Shown here: positions 8,339 to 17,052 of the stretch, in pieces | Layout of the letters: each line of letters opens with the position of its first letter | Position numbering within the stretch: position 1 is the first letter of the stretch | Assembly: GCA_963728835.1 (NCBI GenBank) | Contig: CAVSKZ010000002.1 | Span: 930,001-994,000, forward strand | Reading direction: 5' to 3' | DNA from: VRUE01 sp963728835 | Lineage (GTDB): Bacteria; Actinomycetota; Thermoleophilia; Solirubrobacterales; 70-9 | DNA: 64,000 bases | Notes under the pieces: model-generated | The model's database searches: none | What the model saw: the letters and a program-made list of their open reading frames with translations, nothing else | What the model was told of the DNA's origin: nothing | Program-made: the position numbers and the translations under genes

Positions 8339-9277
8339 TCAGCGCTGGGCCAGCGCCGCGAGCTCCGCGGCGATTCTAAGCGCCCCGTGCCCGTCGACCG
8401 CCTCCTGGGCCCGGCGGGAGAGCTCCCGCCGCTGCGAGGCCGAGCCGAGGAGGCCCTCGAGGGCCTCCGGGACCTCCTCCTCGTCGACGAGGAGGATGGC
8501 CTCGCGGGCGGCGAGCCTGGCTATCTGCGGGCGCTGGTTCGGCGCCCCCTCGAGCACCACCGCCGGGGTTCCGGTTGCGGCCGCCTCCAGCATCGTCTGG
8601 CCTCCCGTGCAGACGACCGCGTCGGCGCGCAGCAGCGGCTCGAGCAGCGAGGCGGGGCGCTCGAGCACGGTGATGCCCCGCGGGGGCTCGCCGGCGAAAC
8701 CCGGTCCCCAGACGAGCTCGATCTCGATCTGCGGCAGGCGTTCGCCGAGGTGCGTCGCGATGCGACCGGCCAGGCCGCCGAGGTCCCCGCCCCCGGTTGT
8801 GACCAGGGCCCGCTCCGGCGAGTCCCGCAACGCCCGCGCCCCGACGTCCCAGAAGGGCCGGCGCAGGCAGGCGAACTCCAGGCCCGGGTCGTCGTGGCCC
8901 GGCCCGTACTGGGGCCCGATGACGATGCCCGCCGCTCCCGGGTGCGGCAGGGCGTCCGAGAAGGCGGCGAGGAGCCGGTGCGGCAGCTCCGGAACCCGCT
9001 GCCAGGCGAGGCGGTCGTAGGTGTCGAGCACGAGCAGGTCCGGGGTCGGCTCGGTGATCGCCTCGACCAGGGCGATGTCGAGCTGCCACGGCTCCCAGCG
9101 CACGCCGTCGATCTCGACCTCATCCTCGGCACCCAGGCCGAACGTCTCGACCCCGAAGCCCTCGGTGCCCAGGGCGCAGGCGAGCGCGGTGCAGCGAGCC
9201 AGGTGGCCGAGTCCCGCCCCGGCGCTCGCGTCGGCCAGGAGTCGGGCGCCCTGCGGTGCCCGGTCGCCGGCCGTCAG
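8339..9277 (-). CDS. pseG: PseG-type UDP-sugar hydrolase (pseudaminic acid pathway), probable CTG start
   Basis: PseG removes UDP from UDP-2,4-diacetamido-trideoxy-L-altrose, giving the free sugar used by PseI. Translation upstream of GTG 9103 stays open and supplies the family N-terminus LLADASAGAGLGHLARC, with the catalytic His in the G-x-G-H-x-x-R motif. The C-terminal half has the GT-B nucleotide-binding pattern ADAVVCTGGQTMLEAAATGT. No ATG, GTG or TTG lies upstream of that motif within reach. CTG at 9277-9275 overlaps the pseI stop and has GGAG five bases before it, so I choose CTG. Length would be 312 aa. The family call is strong; the start is inferred. Confidence 0.72.
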   Translation of the reverse strand: MTAGDRAPQGARLLADASAGAGLGHLARCTALACALGTEGFGVETFGLGAEDEVEIDGVRWEPWQLDIALVEAITEPTPDLLVLDTYDRLAWQRVPELPHRLLAAFSDALPHPGAAGIVIGPQYGPGHDDPGLEFACLRRPFWDVGARALRDSPERALVTTGGGDLGGLAGRIATHLGERLPQIEIELVWGPGFAGEPPRGITVLERPASLLEPLLRADAVVCTGGQTMLEAAATGTPAVVLEGAPNQRPQIARLAAREAILLVDEEEVPEALEGLLGSASQRRELSRRAQEAVDGHGALRIAAELAALAQR

Positions 9278-10341
9278 AGCATCTCCCAGGTGAGGACGTC
9301 GTCGTGCTCGACGGCGACCCGCAGGGTGCGGCCGACGACCTTGTCCAGGTCCCTGGGGGGGATGCCGAAGCCGGGCCGCTTACGGGTCAGCATCTCCTCG
9401 CTCAGCACGGTGCCGGCCGGGTGGTCGCCGACGACGATCAGGCTGCGGCGGGCCAGCCCGTACATCTCCTTCGCCTCCTCCGGTCCGGGCCCGCTCTTGC
9501 GCCCGTCGCCGAGCGCCGCCTGGGCGTCGCGGATGCCGGCGACCATCGCCTTCATCTCTCCCGGCTCGAGGGCGAAGGGGTGGTCGGGGCCCTCCATCGT
9601 GCGATCGAGGGTGAAGTGCTTCTCGACGAACGCCGCGCCCAGGGCCGCCGCCGCGATCGGCACCGCGATCCCGGTGGTGTGGTCGGAGAGGCCGACGGGA
9701 ACGCCGAAGGTGGTGCGCATCGTCGCCATCGCCCGCAGGTTGGCGCGCTCCGGCGGGGCGGGGTAGACCGAGGTGCACTGCATCAGCCCGACCTCCGTCG
9801 CCCCCGCCGCGGTGGCGTCGCGTATCGCCGCCTCGACCTCGTCCATGGTCGCCATCCCGGTCGAGATCAGCAGCGGGCGGCCGCTGGCGGCGGCGGCGGC
9901 GATCAGCACCGGGTCGACGATCTCGAAGGAGGCGATCTTCATCGCCGGCACGCCGAGCGCGGCGAGCTCGGCGATCGCCTCGACGTCGAACGGGCTGGAG
10001 AAGAAGGCGATCCCGCGCGAGGCGGCGTGGTCGCGCAGCTCCACCTGCCACTCGCGGGGGAGGGCGATGTCCTCGAGCAGCTCGGAGGGGCTCTTGTCGC
10101 TGAGCGGGGCCAGGTACTCGAAGCCGGGGGCCTTGGTCGAGTAGAGGGCCTCGCCCGAGTAGGTCTGGAACTTGACCGCGTCGGCCCCGGCCTCGGCGGC
10201 GACGTCGACCAGCTCCCGCGCAACCGCCAGGTCGCGGTTGTGGTTGGCCCCGGCCTCGGCGATCACGTAGGTGGGATGGGCCTCGCCGACCGGCCGGCCG
10301 CCGATCTCGAAGCTCGCCGGGAGGACTGCGGGCTCAGCCAT
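9274..10341 (-). CDS. pseI: Pseudaminic acid synthase PseI (NeuB family)
   Basis: PseI condenses phosphoenolpyruvate with a 2,4-diacetamido-trideoxy-hexose to make a nine-carbon ulosonic acid. The 355-aa protein has the NeuB TIM barrel (YVIAEAGANHN at about 25, VKFQTYSGE, KIASFEIVDPVLI, LISTGMATMDE, VGLSDHTTG, FVEKHFTLDR, EGPDHPFALEPGEM). A C-terminal SAF antifreeze-like domain starts near residue 280 (RRSLIVVGDHPAGTVLSEEM). The start ATG overlaps the pseC stop by 8 bases and its own stop overlaps the predicted pseG start, so the three are translationally coupled. EGPDHPFALEP fits the PseI branch better than NeuB. Confidence 0.88.
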   Translation of the reverse strand: MAEPAVLPASFEIGGRPVGEAHPTYVIAEAGANHNRDLAVARELVDVAAEAGADAVKFQTYSGEALYSTKAPGFEYLAPLSDKSPSELLEDIALPREWQVELRDHAASRGIAFFSSPFDVEAIAELAALGVPAMKIASFEIVDPVLIAAAAASGRPLLISTGMATMDEVEAAIRDATAAGATEVGLMQCTSVYPAPPERANLRAMATMRTTFGVPVGLSDHTTGIAVPIAAAALGAAFVEKHFTLDRTMEGPDHPFALEPGEMKAMVAGIRDAQAALGDGRKSGPGPEEAKEMYGLARRSLIVVGDHPAGTVLSEEMLTRKRPGFGIPPRDLDKVVGRTLRVAVEHDDVLTWEML

Positions 10342-11567
10342 CGCTCATCGCCTCGCGAACGACCTCGATCACCCGGTCCTGCTCGGCCGGGGTGAGGCCC
10401 GGGTAGCAGGGGAGCGAGAGGCAGCCGGAGTAGTAGCGCTCGGCCTCGGGGCAGAGGCCGGGGCCGTAGCCGAAGGCGCTGCGGTAGTAGGGGTGGCGGT
10501 AGACGGGGATGTAGTGGACCTGGGTTCGGATCTCGTTCTCGAGCAGCCGCCGGTAGAGCGCCAGCCGCCGGGCCGTGCCCTCGTGGAGGTGGACGACGAA
10601 GAGGTGGTGGGCGTGCAGGGAGCCCTCGCCGGCCTGCGGGGGGAGGCCGAGCCCCTCGATGCCCGCCAGTCCCTCGCGGTAGCGGGTCGCGACGGCGTTG
10701 CGGGCGGCGACGTGGCGGTCGAGCTTGCCCAGCTGCGAGCGGCCCAGCGCGGCGTGCACGTCGGAGAGCCGGTAGTTGAAGCCGAGGTGCTGTTGCTCGT
10801 GGTACCAGGGCCCCTCGTCGCCGGCGCCCTCGGGGTGGACGAAGCGCTCGGGGTCGCGGACCATCCCGTGGTGGCGGAAGACCTCGAGGCGCTCGGCCAG
10901 GGCGGGGTCGCGTGTGGTGACGACGCCGCCCTCGGCGGAGGTGATCGCCTTGGTCGGGTGGAAGCTGAAGATCGCCATGTCGGCGTGCGCGCAGGTGCCG
11001 ACCTCTCCCTCGCTCGACCTGCCGCCGAGCGCGTGCGCCGCGTCCTCGACGATGGCGACGCCGGGGCCGACCGAGCTCGCGGATCGGCTCGATCGGAGCC
11101 GGCAGGCCGGCGAAGTGGACCGGGATCACGGCCTTGACCCGTGGTGTCATCGCCGCCTCCAGGGTGGCCGCCGAAACGTTCCACGTGTCGGCCTCGATGT
11201 CGGCGAAGAGCGGGCGCGCGCCGAGGTAGGCGCCGCAGTTGGCGCTGGCGGCGAAGGTGATCGCGCTGGTCACGATCTCGTCGCCCGGGCCGACGCCGGC
11301 GGCGAAGGCGGCTGCGTGGAGGGCCGCCGTCCCGGAGGAGAAGGCGACCGCATGGGGGACGCCGCAGCGGGCGGCGACCGCCTCCTCGAAGTCGCTCACG
11401 GCCGGTCCCTGGGTGAGCCAGTCCCCCTCGAGCACCGCCGCGACGGCGGCCCTGTCCTCGGCGTCGAGGCTCTGCTTCGAGTAGGGGATCACCGGAGTGG
11501 CGAACCGTAGCGGGAAGCAGCTTGCCAAGCGCTTCGGCCGTGGTCGTGGGATTTGGTCTTCAGTCAT
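10334..11567 (-). pseudogene. pseC: PseC-type PLP aminotransferase (DegT/DnrJ/EryC1), frameshifted at 11063-11066
   Basis: PseC aminates the 4-keto sugar made by PseB. The first frame (ATG 11567) gives PVIPYSKQSLDAEDR, GDWLTQGPAVSDFEEAVA and VKAVIPVHFAGLPAPIEPIR. The protein then continues one frame over as GVAIVEDAAHALGG, followed by the PLP lysine motif FSFHPTKAITSAEGGVV, and ends at TGA 10334-10336. Deleting one G from the GGGG run at 11063-11066 on the plus strand rejoins them into about 410 aa. Every domain is present, so a base-calling error is likely. GTG at 11492 (before IPYSKQS) is an alternative start. The gene is divergent from pseB across 49 bases. Confidence 0.82.
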
Positions 11568-11616
11568 CTAGACTGGCGCAGCCGGGGCGGCGTGGGAGTC
11601 GCTCCGCCCGATCCCG

Positions 11617-12633
11617 ATGACCGACGCCTCCCCGAGAGAACCGAGCCCAGAGTTGAAGGGCAAGACGGTGCTCGTCACGGGCGGCACCGGCTCCTTCGGC
11701 AAGCGCTTCGTCGACCACCTCCTGCGCGACCATGAGCCGGCCGCGGTGAGGATCTACAGCCGCGACGAGCTCAAGCAGCACGAGCTGCGCGCGGCCGTCG
11801 CCGACGAGCGGCTGCGCTTCCTGATCGGCGACGTCCGCGACCTCAGCCGCTTGCGTATGGCGGTCCGCGGCGTCGACGTGATCGTCCACGCGGCGGCGCT
11901 GAAGCAGGTGCCCGCCTGCGAGTACAACCCCTTCGAGGCGGTGCAGACCAACATCATCGGCGCCGAGAACGTCGTCACCGCGGCGATCGAGCACGGGGTC
12001 CGGCACACCGTTTCGCTCAGCACCGACAAGGCGGTCAACCCCGTCAACCTCTACGGCGCGACCAAGCTCAGCGCCGAGAAGATCGTCACCCAGGGCAACG
12101 TCTACGCCGGCGACTCGAACGTGCGCTTCTCCACCGTTCGCTACGGCAACGTGGTCGGCAGCCGCGGCAGCGTGATCCCGCTGTTCAAGCGCCAGGCCAC
12201 GGAGGGGAAGCTGACGATCACCGACACGGCGATGACCCGCTTCTGGATCACCCTCGACGAGGCGGTCGACTTCGTGATCGCGAGCCTGGAGCGGATGCAG
12301 GGCGGCGAGGTTTTCGTGCCGCGGATCCCGAGCATGTCGGTGATGGACCTGGCCGAGGCGCTCGCGCCTGGGGTCGAGCAGGAGATCATCGGCGTCCGCC
12401 CCGGCGAGAAGGTGCACGAGATCCTGCTGACCTCCGACGAGGCCCGCCATGCGGTCCGCTTCGAGACCTACTACGCGGTCTACCCGGCTTTCCCTTACTG
12501 GCGCACGACCGGCTTCCCTTCGGGGGAAGAGCTGCCGCCGGGCTTCCGCTATGCGAGCGACACCAATGACGAGTGGCTCACGGCCGAGCAGCTGCGCGAG
12601 ATGGCCGCGAGCGTCGAGCCAGTCGCCGGATAG
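11617..12633 (+). CDS. pseB: PseB, UDP-GlcNAc 4,6-dehydratase (inverting)
   Basis: PseB is the first committed step of pseudaminic acid synthesis, oxidising and dehydrating UDP-GlcNAc with C5 inversion. The 338-aa extended SDR has the NAD motif TVLVTGGTGSFGKRF at about residue 19, RDELKQHELR, the catalytic block STDKAVNPVNLYGATKLSAE (about 132) and RYGNVVGSRGSVIPLF. These are signature sequences of the PseB/FlaA1 family. Length matches the family (about 330-340). It faces pseC across a 49-base gap (11568-11616) that must hold both promoters. A 20-base region after the stop precedes the type B hairpin. Confidence 0.92.
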   Translation: MTDASPREPSPELKGKTVLVTGGTGSFGKRFVDHLLRDHEPAAVRIYSRDELKQHELRAAVADERLRFLIGDVRDLSRLRMAVRGVDVIVHAAALKQVPACEYNPFEAVQTNIIGAENVVTAAIEHGVRHTVSLSTDKAVNPVNLYGATKLSAEKIVTQGNVYAGDSNVRFSTVRYGNVVGSRGSVIPLFKRQATEGKLTITDTAMTRFWITLDEAVDFVIASLERMQGGEVFVPRIPSMSVMDLAEALAPGVEQEIIGVRPGEKVHEILLTSDEARHAVRFETYYAVYPAFPYWRTTGFPSGEELPPGFRYASDTNDEWLTAEQLREMAASVEPVAG

Positions 12634-12651
12634 TTCCCAGCGGTTGAGACG

Positions 12652-12727
12652 GGGATGACGGGTGCCCCTCCCAAAACGCGCGGCGGGGGCCGCGCTTGAG
12701 TGTTTTGGGAGGGGCACCCGTCATCCC
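12652..12727. repeat. Long intergenic hairpin, type B copy 1
   Basis: A stem of about 20 bp (GGGATGACGGGTGCCCCTCC and complement) is extended by the inner arms CAAAAC/GTTTTG and closed by a GC-rich loop. The inner 36 bases match those of the hairpin at 25075-25150 at all but about five positions. It lies in the 320-base gap 12634-12953 between convergent genes. Between it and the next hairpin (12728-12870) I see no gene, only a short inverted repeat GGACCGG/CCGGTCC at 12816-12839. Confidence 0.8.
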
Positions 12728-12870
12728 TCTTCGAAGGGCACAAGGTTCGAAAGCCTTCGTCCCGAAGCGTCGTCCCGGGCGAACCAAGCTCTTTCTTAGA
12801 AGCTGGGGGACACTGGGACCGGGTTTGGGACACCGGTCCGTTGCATGAGCCTTTCGGGCTGGGTGGACGA

Positions 12871-12936
12871 GGGCCGTTGGGGGCGCCTCCCCAGGAACTC
12901 CCGCGAAGCGGCCTGGGGAGGCGCCCCCGACGGCCC
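12871..12936. repeat. Long intergenic hairpin, type A copy 3
   Basis: The arms GGGCCGTTGGGGGCGCCTCC and complement (one G-T pair) enclose GGAACTCCCGCGAAGCGGCC, identical to copy 1. It ends 18 bases before the 3' end of the PhyH-type gene and probably acts as the 3' element of that transcript. Confidence 0.8.
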
Positions 12937-12953
12937 CTCCCTGCACAGCCGTC

Positions 12954-13787
12954 CTAAGCGTTCATCAAGTCGAAGGTGTTGTTGAGCAACACCCTGCGGC
13001 CGTCCTTCAGCGGCGTCCCCCTATGGAGGCCGCGGAAGTCGGCGAGGATCAGCGTCCCGGCCTTGCCGGTGCAGACGACTTCCTCCCAGCCCTGCTGCTC
13101 CTGCAGGGTGCGAATCTCCTGGGGGAAGAAGTGGCCGTAGCGGCCGCTGGTGCCGCCGGCGTCGAACTCGATCGCGTAGCGGGTGCGCCAGGGCCCGTCC
13201 TTGTGGGAACGGCGCAGGAAGCGGAAGGGGGCGTTGTCCTCGCCGACGTCGACGAGGTAGAGGAACGCCTTGCAGATCGGCCGCCAGTTGTCGAAGTGGA
13301 AGAGGTCGGCCTGGGCCATCTTCGAGAGGCCGAAGCGGTTCTCGAGCTCGCGGCGGAAGGAGACGACCCGGGGCGAGAGGTAGGCCTCCATCACGCTTTT
13401 GATGGTCGGGTCCTGGAAGAACGGCAGCGTCGCCGGGACCAGCTCGTCGACCTTCCCGATGCGGAAGACGATGTCGGGCTGGATCGTGAACGTGCGGTCG
13501 GCGAGCTCGCCGTCTTTGGCCTTCTGGATAACCTCGTCGGCGCCGGCGAGCATCGCGGCGATCTCCTCGGCGGGCATGTAGTCGGGGACGATCGCGATGC
13601 CCTCGCGGTCGAGCTCCTCGAGCAGGTCGCGGCGCTGGGTCAGCTCCGGGCGGACTTTGACCCCGCGATAGGCGCGGGCGTGCTGGACCCGGTGGACGAC
13701 GCGGCTCTCTTTCAGAGGGCCTTCGCGAACGAGCTTCTTCGCGGCCTTCCGGGTGCGCGTGGGAACGCTGGAGACGGCGCCAAGCAT
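12954..13787 (-). CDS. Phytanoyl-CoA dioxygenase (PhyH)-type Fe(II)/2-oxoglutarate oxygenase
   Basis: This 277-aa protein looks like a PhyH-superfamily hydroxylase. The facial triad is visible as HFD in ADLFHFDNWRP (about residue 172) and a distal His in ADFRGLHRGTPLKDGRRVL (about 255), with the following arginine positioned to bind 2-oxoglutarate. ATG 13787 starts MLGAVSSVPTRTRKAAKKLV, a basic N-terminus with no signal peptide. It sits downstream of a Gfo/Idh oxidoreductase in the second nonulosonic-acid gene set, so a sugar or lipid-linked sugar substrate is plausible but unproven. Confidence 0.75.
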   Translation of the reverse strand: MLGAVSSVPTRTRKAAKKLVREGPLKESRVVHRVQHARAYRGVKVRPELTQRRDLLEELDREGIAIVPDYMPAEEIAAMLAGADEVIQKAKDGELADRTFTIQPDIVFRIGKVDELVPATLPFFQDPTIKSVMEAYLSPRVVSFRRELENRFGLSKMAQADLFHFDNWRPICKAFLYLVDVGEDNAPFRFLRRSHKDGPWRTRYAIEFDAGGTSGRYGHFFPQEIRTLQEQQGWEEVVCTGKAGTLILADFRGLHRGTPLKDGRRVLLNNTFDLMNA

Positions 13788-13827
13788 CGCCGCAGATCGT
13801 AGACCAGACCGCTTGTCCCAGCCCGTT

Positions 13828-13870
13828 CCGGTGCGATTTATGTGCCCATAGGTGGCATAAGTCGCACCGG
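13828..13870. repeat. Intergenic hairpin
   Basis: CCGGTGCGATTTATGTGCCC pairs with GGTGGCATAAGTCGCACCGG through about 17 positions with G-T pairs and one or two mismatches around ATA. It lies between the Gfo/Idh gene and the PhyH gene on the same strand, so it may attenuate or process the transcript. Confidence 0.65.
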
Positions 13871-13876
13871 AAGGGG

Positions 13877-14783
13877 TTAGGGGGCGCCGGAGGCCATACC
13901 CAGCTCGATCAGCTCGACCACGCGCAGCACCTCGGGCTCGGGGATCGGCTCGGCCTCCCCCCGGGCGATGACGAGGAAGCATTCCAGGGCCCTCTTGAAG
14001 GCCGCGAAGGAGTCTTCGAAGGTGAGCGTCTGCTCGCCCCGCTCGCCGATGACCCTGAGCTCGATCGGGGCCTCGACGTTTCCCAGCGTCGCGAACTCGG
14101 CCTCGACCCCCGACGCCCACTCGACGTGCAGGCGGGTTGCGCCTCCTGCGGAGTGGGCGCTGTGGGAGGCGATCGGCGACGGCTCGCCGATCAGCGCAAG
14201 GGCGGGCTCGATCAGGTGCACGGCGTAGCGGCTCCAGCGCTTCGGAGAGTCTGGCGAGCACCTGGCGGACCGGTCCGATCGCCTCCCCGGCGGTCCGGTC
14301 GAGGCGCAGCTCGGCTGCGTAGCGAAGGGCCGAGCAGGTGAAGAGCTGCCCCGGCGAGGCCTGCCGGGCGAAGAGCTCGCGTGCCGCCGCGACGCTGGTT
14401 GCCAGCGGCTTGTCGACGTATACCGGCAGCCCGGCGTCGAGGAACGGTCCGGCGAGCTCGGCATGGCGCTCGGCGTCGTCGCGGGCGAGGAGGACCGCGT
14501 CGACGTCCCCGAGCATCTCGCCAGGGTCGGAGACCACGCGCTCGACCAGGGACGCGCCGGCAATCTGCCGGGAGGCCGCGGGGTCCTGCGTCCATACGTG
14601 CGTGACCCTGGCGCCCGCGATCGCCTCTTCGGGGAAGCGGTGCTCGGCGAGGTAGCGCGGGATCGCCGGAAACGGGCAGCGGGCCATCTCAGCCTCGTCG
14701 TAGCCGTTGACGATCGCCGCCCAGGAGTAGGGGTGCCCGTTCCCCTCGCTGATCCCGAGCAGCCCAAGCCGCAGGTCCGCCAT
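13877..14783 (-). pseudogene. Gfo/Idh/MocA-type oxidoreductase, frameshifted near 14244-14250
   Basis: The N-terminal Rossmann part begins at ATG 14783 (MADLRLGLLGISEGNGHPYS) and includes ARVTHVWTQDP, VDAVLLARDDAERH and PVYVDKPLATS, the conserved E/D-K-P lysine region. Near 14250 the open frame changes; PKRWSRYAVHLIEPALALIG and the C-terminal domain continue to TAA 13877-13879. Removing one base in CTCTCCG joins the halves as VLARLPKRWSRYAVHLIEP and gives about 301 aa. This subfamily accompanies polysaccharide genes and acts on nucleotide or free sugars with NAD(P). It is part of the set with the aldo/keto reductase and second NeuB; an intact gene misread by one base is likely. Confidence 0.75.
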
Positions 14784-14785
14784 CT

Positions 14786-14831
14786 TCGTTGAAGGATTGT
14801 CAGGGCTGGAGCCCGGATAATCCTTCAACGA
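14786..14831. repeat. Hairpin immediately upstream of the Gfo/Idh start
   Basis: TCGTTGAAGGATT pairs perfectly with AATCCTTCAACGA, with a second inner stem AGGGCT/AGCCC. It lies two bases before the start codon at 14783 and between two same-strand genes, so it could block or set translation of the downstream gene. Confidence 0.65.
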
Positions 14832-14848
14832 GTCGTCGGGGCCGTGCA

Positions 14849-15733
14849 TCAGGTCGACCATTTGCGGGGGTCGATCAGGTCGGGGTCCTCTACGGCCAGG
14901 GACGCGTAGTCCATGCCGGGGGCCGGCCGGCCGCGCAGGGCCGTCACACACTGCTCGAGCTCGGTGACGGAGTTGGCGCCGACCAGGGCCACGTCGACGC
15001 CGGGGGCGCCGTCGACGAACCCGAGCGCTGCCTCGATCGGCCCGATCCCCGCCCGCAGGCGCTCCTCGTGGAATCGGCGCAGGGGCTGCTCCGCCGCCGC
15101 CAGGTGCGACGGCAGCTGCTCGGGGTCCATCAGCAGGAGGCCCTGGAGGAAGGAGGAGCGGACGTGGACCTCGATCCCCTCCCCTTGCAGCTCCTCCAGC
15201 GTGCCGTCGCGGAGGAAGCGCTGGTCGAAGGCGTTGAGCGGCAGCTGCACCAGGTCGAGCGGCAGGCGCTCGCGGGCGACGTCGAGCTCGGCGCGGTCGT
15301 AGACGCTGGCGCCGAGCCGTTGCGCGACACCGGAATCGCGCAGCTCGATCAGGGCGCCGGCCAGGCGCTCGCCCCCCGGCAGGGCGAGGTCGGAGCCGTG
15401 GTGGACCAGCAGCGCGTCGAGGCGGTCCCGCCGCAGGCGCTCCAGCGAGCGCTCGGCCGAGCGCCGGACCGCGTCGCAGTCGTCCCTGCTGATCTCGCCC
15501 CCCGGCAGCGGAGTGGTCTTGGTGACGATGCGGACGGCGGCGCCGGCGGGGAGCAGGCGGCCGAGCAGCTCCTCCGACTCGCCGTACGCCGGCGCGGTGT
15601 CGATCGTCCGGATGCCGCTGTTGAGCGCGCTCGCCAGGATCGCCACCGCCTCCTCTTCGGAGGGCTGCCCAGTGCGGTTGGAGACTCCATAGGGGAGGCC
15701 GAGCTGGGCCGTCCCCAGCCCGAGCTCGCTCAC
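14849..15733 (-). CDS. Aldo/keto reductase
   Basis: This 294-aa TIM-barrel NAD(P)H oxidoreductase starts at GTG 15733 with SELGLGTAQLGLPYGVSN. The catalytic tetrad is visible: Asp and Tyr in TIDTAPAYGESEE (about residue 50), Lys in RIVTKTTP (about 75) and His in LLVHHGSD (about 113). The C-terminal half carries the NADP-binding VDVALVGANSVTELEQ. Its start overlaps the stop of the upstream gene (GTGA), so the two are co-translated. In the context of NeuB and SpsF-like genes, a role in reducing a keto sugar or keto acid precursor is inferred. Confidence 0.82.
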   Translation of the reverse strand: MSELGLGTAQLGLPYGVSNRTGQPSEEEAVAILASALNSGIRTIDTAPAYGESEELLGRLLPAGAAVRIVTKTTPLPGGEISRDDCDAVRRSAERSLERLRRDRLDALLVHHGSDLALPGGERLAGALIELRDSGVAQRLGASVYDRAELDVARERLPLDLVQLPLNAFDQRFLRDGTLEELQGEGIEVHVRSSFLQGLLLMDPEQLPSHLAAAEQPLRRFHEERLRAGIGPIEAALGFVDGAPGVDVALVGANSVTELEQCVTALRGRPAPGMDYASLAVEDPDLIDPRKWST

Positions 15734-16986
15734 CTGACGCCCACGGGGCTCGTCGCTCCAGCGCCCGCCTCCGAGAGCAGCGCCTCGGTCAGCCGCTCCC
15801 CGGCGCGGCCGTCGAGGCGGTGCAGGAACTGCTCGACGAACGCCGCCTTGTGCGGGATCTGGCGCCGGTGCAGGCCGGGGACGTCCTCGAGGGCGGCGCG
15901 AAGCCCCTCGAAGGAGGCGACCGGGTGGGCGACTCCCGCCTCGACCAGGCGCCCGGAGAGGACCTCCTCGCCGCGGGGGTGGATCTCGACCGTGACCGTC
16001 GCCGTGTGGTCGAGCCCCGCCAGCGGCAGCTGCAGCGTGGACATGATCCCGAGCACCACGTCGGCCGAGCGCGCCCGCTGCTCGAGCTCCTCGATGCTGG
16101 GCACGAGCTCGACGCTGCCGTCGGCGTACCGGGCCCAGGGCGAGTTGCGCTCGCCGGGATGGGCCTTGACCGCGAGCCGGCGCCCGCTGGCGAGGACCGC
16201 GGCGTGGATCCCCTCCGCCCAACTGCGGTGGAACTCGGCGTCCCAGCCGAGGAAGCCGGTGTTGTGGAGCTGGTGGTCGACGAGCACCGCGGTACCGGAA
16301 GCCGCCCCGGCCTCGCCCCGGTCGGAGCGGAAGCAGTCGAACTGGGGCACCCCGACGTAGAGCGTGCGCTCGGCGAGCCCGGGGGGGACCTGGTCGAGCT
16401 CGCGGTGGAAGGCGAAGCACTCCGGCGCGAAGGAGACGTAGCGGTCGGGCCGGCGCAACTCGGCGGCGGCCCCCAGCGTCTCCAGCGAGGCGCCGCCCAC
16501 GCTGGGAAGGGCGAAGCGGGCGACGCGGGCGGCCTCGGCGGGCGGCAGCCGCAGCAGCGAGCCGGCGAAGAAGCGGTGCGTGGCAAGCGAGGAGTGAGCC
16601 CCGCTCGGCGCGCCGCCGTTGGCGACCTTATCCCGCTGGGTGCTGAGCGAGCGGCGCGCCGCCAGCGGCAGGCGGTAGCCGTGCTCGAGGTGGATCGTCC
16701 GCACGCCCCGGCGGGCGGCTTCGCGGCGCAGGGCGAGCTGGTTGCGGACCCCGATCGCGAGCATCGCCAGCAGGTCCGGCTCGACCTCCCGCAGCAGAGC
16801 GCGCGCCGAGCCGTGCTGCTCCCAGGTGGTCAGCCGCCCGTAGGGCTCGTAGAGCTTGGGCGTCACGCCCGGGGTCGACTCGTACTCGACGAAGGTGAGG
16901 TCGGCCCGCTCGGCCGCCTCCTCGAACATCGCCAGCAGGTCCGCTCTGCCGATGGTGGCTGCGACGAGGATGCGAGGGCGGGTCAC
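15730..16986 (-). CDS. Unrecognised GT-B-like surface carbohydrate biosynthesis protein
   Basis: This 418-aa cytosolic protein has the feel of a GT-B or CDP-alcohol transferase fold: an N-terminal RPRILVAATIGRADLL strand-turn, the segment IGVRNQLALRREAARRGVRT followed by HLEHGYRLP, and a C-terminal part with LAVKAHPGERNSPW (about 275) and ADVVLGIMSTLQLPLAG (about 308). KxHPxE and a Ser/Thr-rich loop near the end recall polysialyltransferase-like and TagF-like enzymes, where they bind the nucleotide. GTG 16986 is chosen as it lies at the edge of the divergent gap. I cannot name the reaction; a transferase using an activated nonulosonic acid is a reasonable guess from its neighbours. Confidence 0.55.
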   Translation of the reverse strand: MTRPRILVAATIGRADLLAMFEEAAERADLTFVEYESTPGVTPKLYEPYGRLTTWEQHGSARALLREVEPDLLAMLAIGVRNQLALRREAARRGVRTIHLEHGYRLPLAARRSLSTQRDKVANGGAPSGAHSSLATHRFFAGSLLRLPPAEAARVARFALPSVGGASLETLGAAAELRRPDRYVSFAPECFAFHRELDQVPPGLAERTLYVGVPQFDCFRSDRGEAGAASGTAVLVDHQLHNTGFLGWDAEFHRSWAEGIHAAVLASGRRLAVKAHPGERNSPWARYADGSVELVPSIEELEQRARSADVVLGIMSTLQLPLAGLDHTATVTVEIHPRGEEVLSGRLVEAGVAHPVASFEGLRAALEDVPGLHRRQIPHKAAFVEQFLHRLDGRAGERLTEALLSEAGAGATSPVGVR

Positions 16987-17052
16987 GGGGCGATCCCGAT
17001 GATAGAACGCACCCGGCGGGGTGCAGGGCGAGCCTTTAGGCTTCGCCGCTCG

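Noticed and set aside
12728..12870. Possible transposon remnant between hairpins
   Set aside because: No transposase frame, terminal repeats or target duplications are visible; only a short 7-bp inverted repeat is present.
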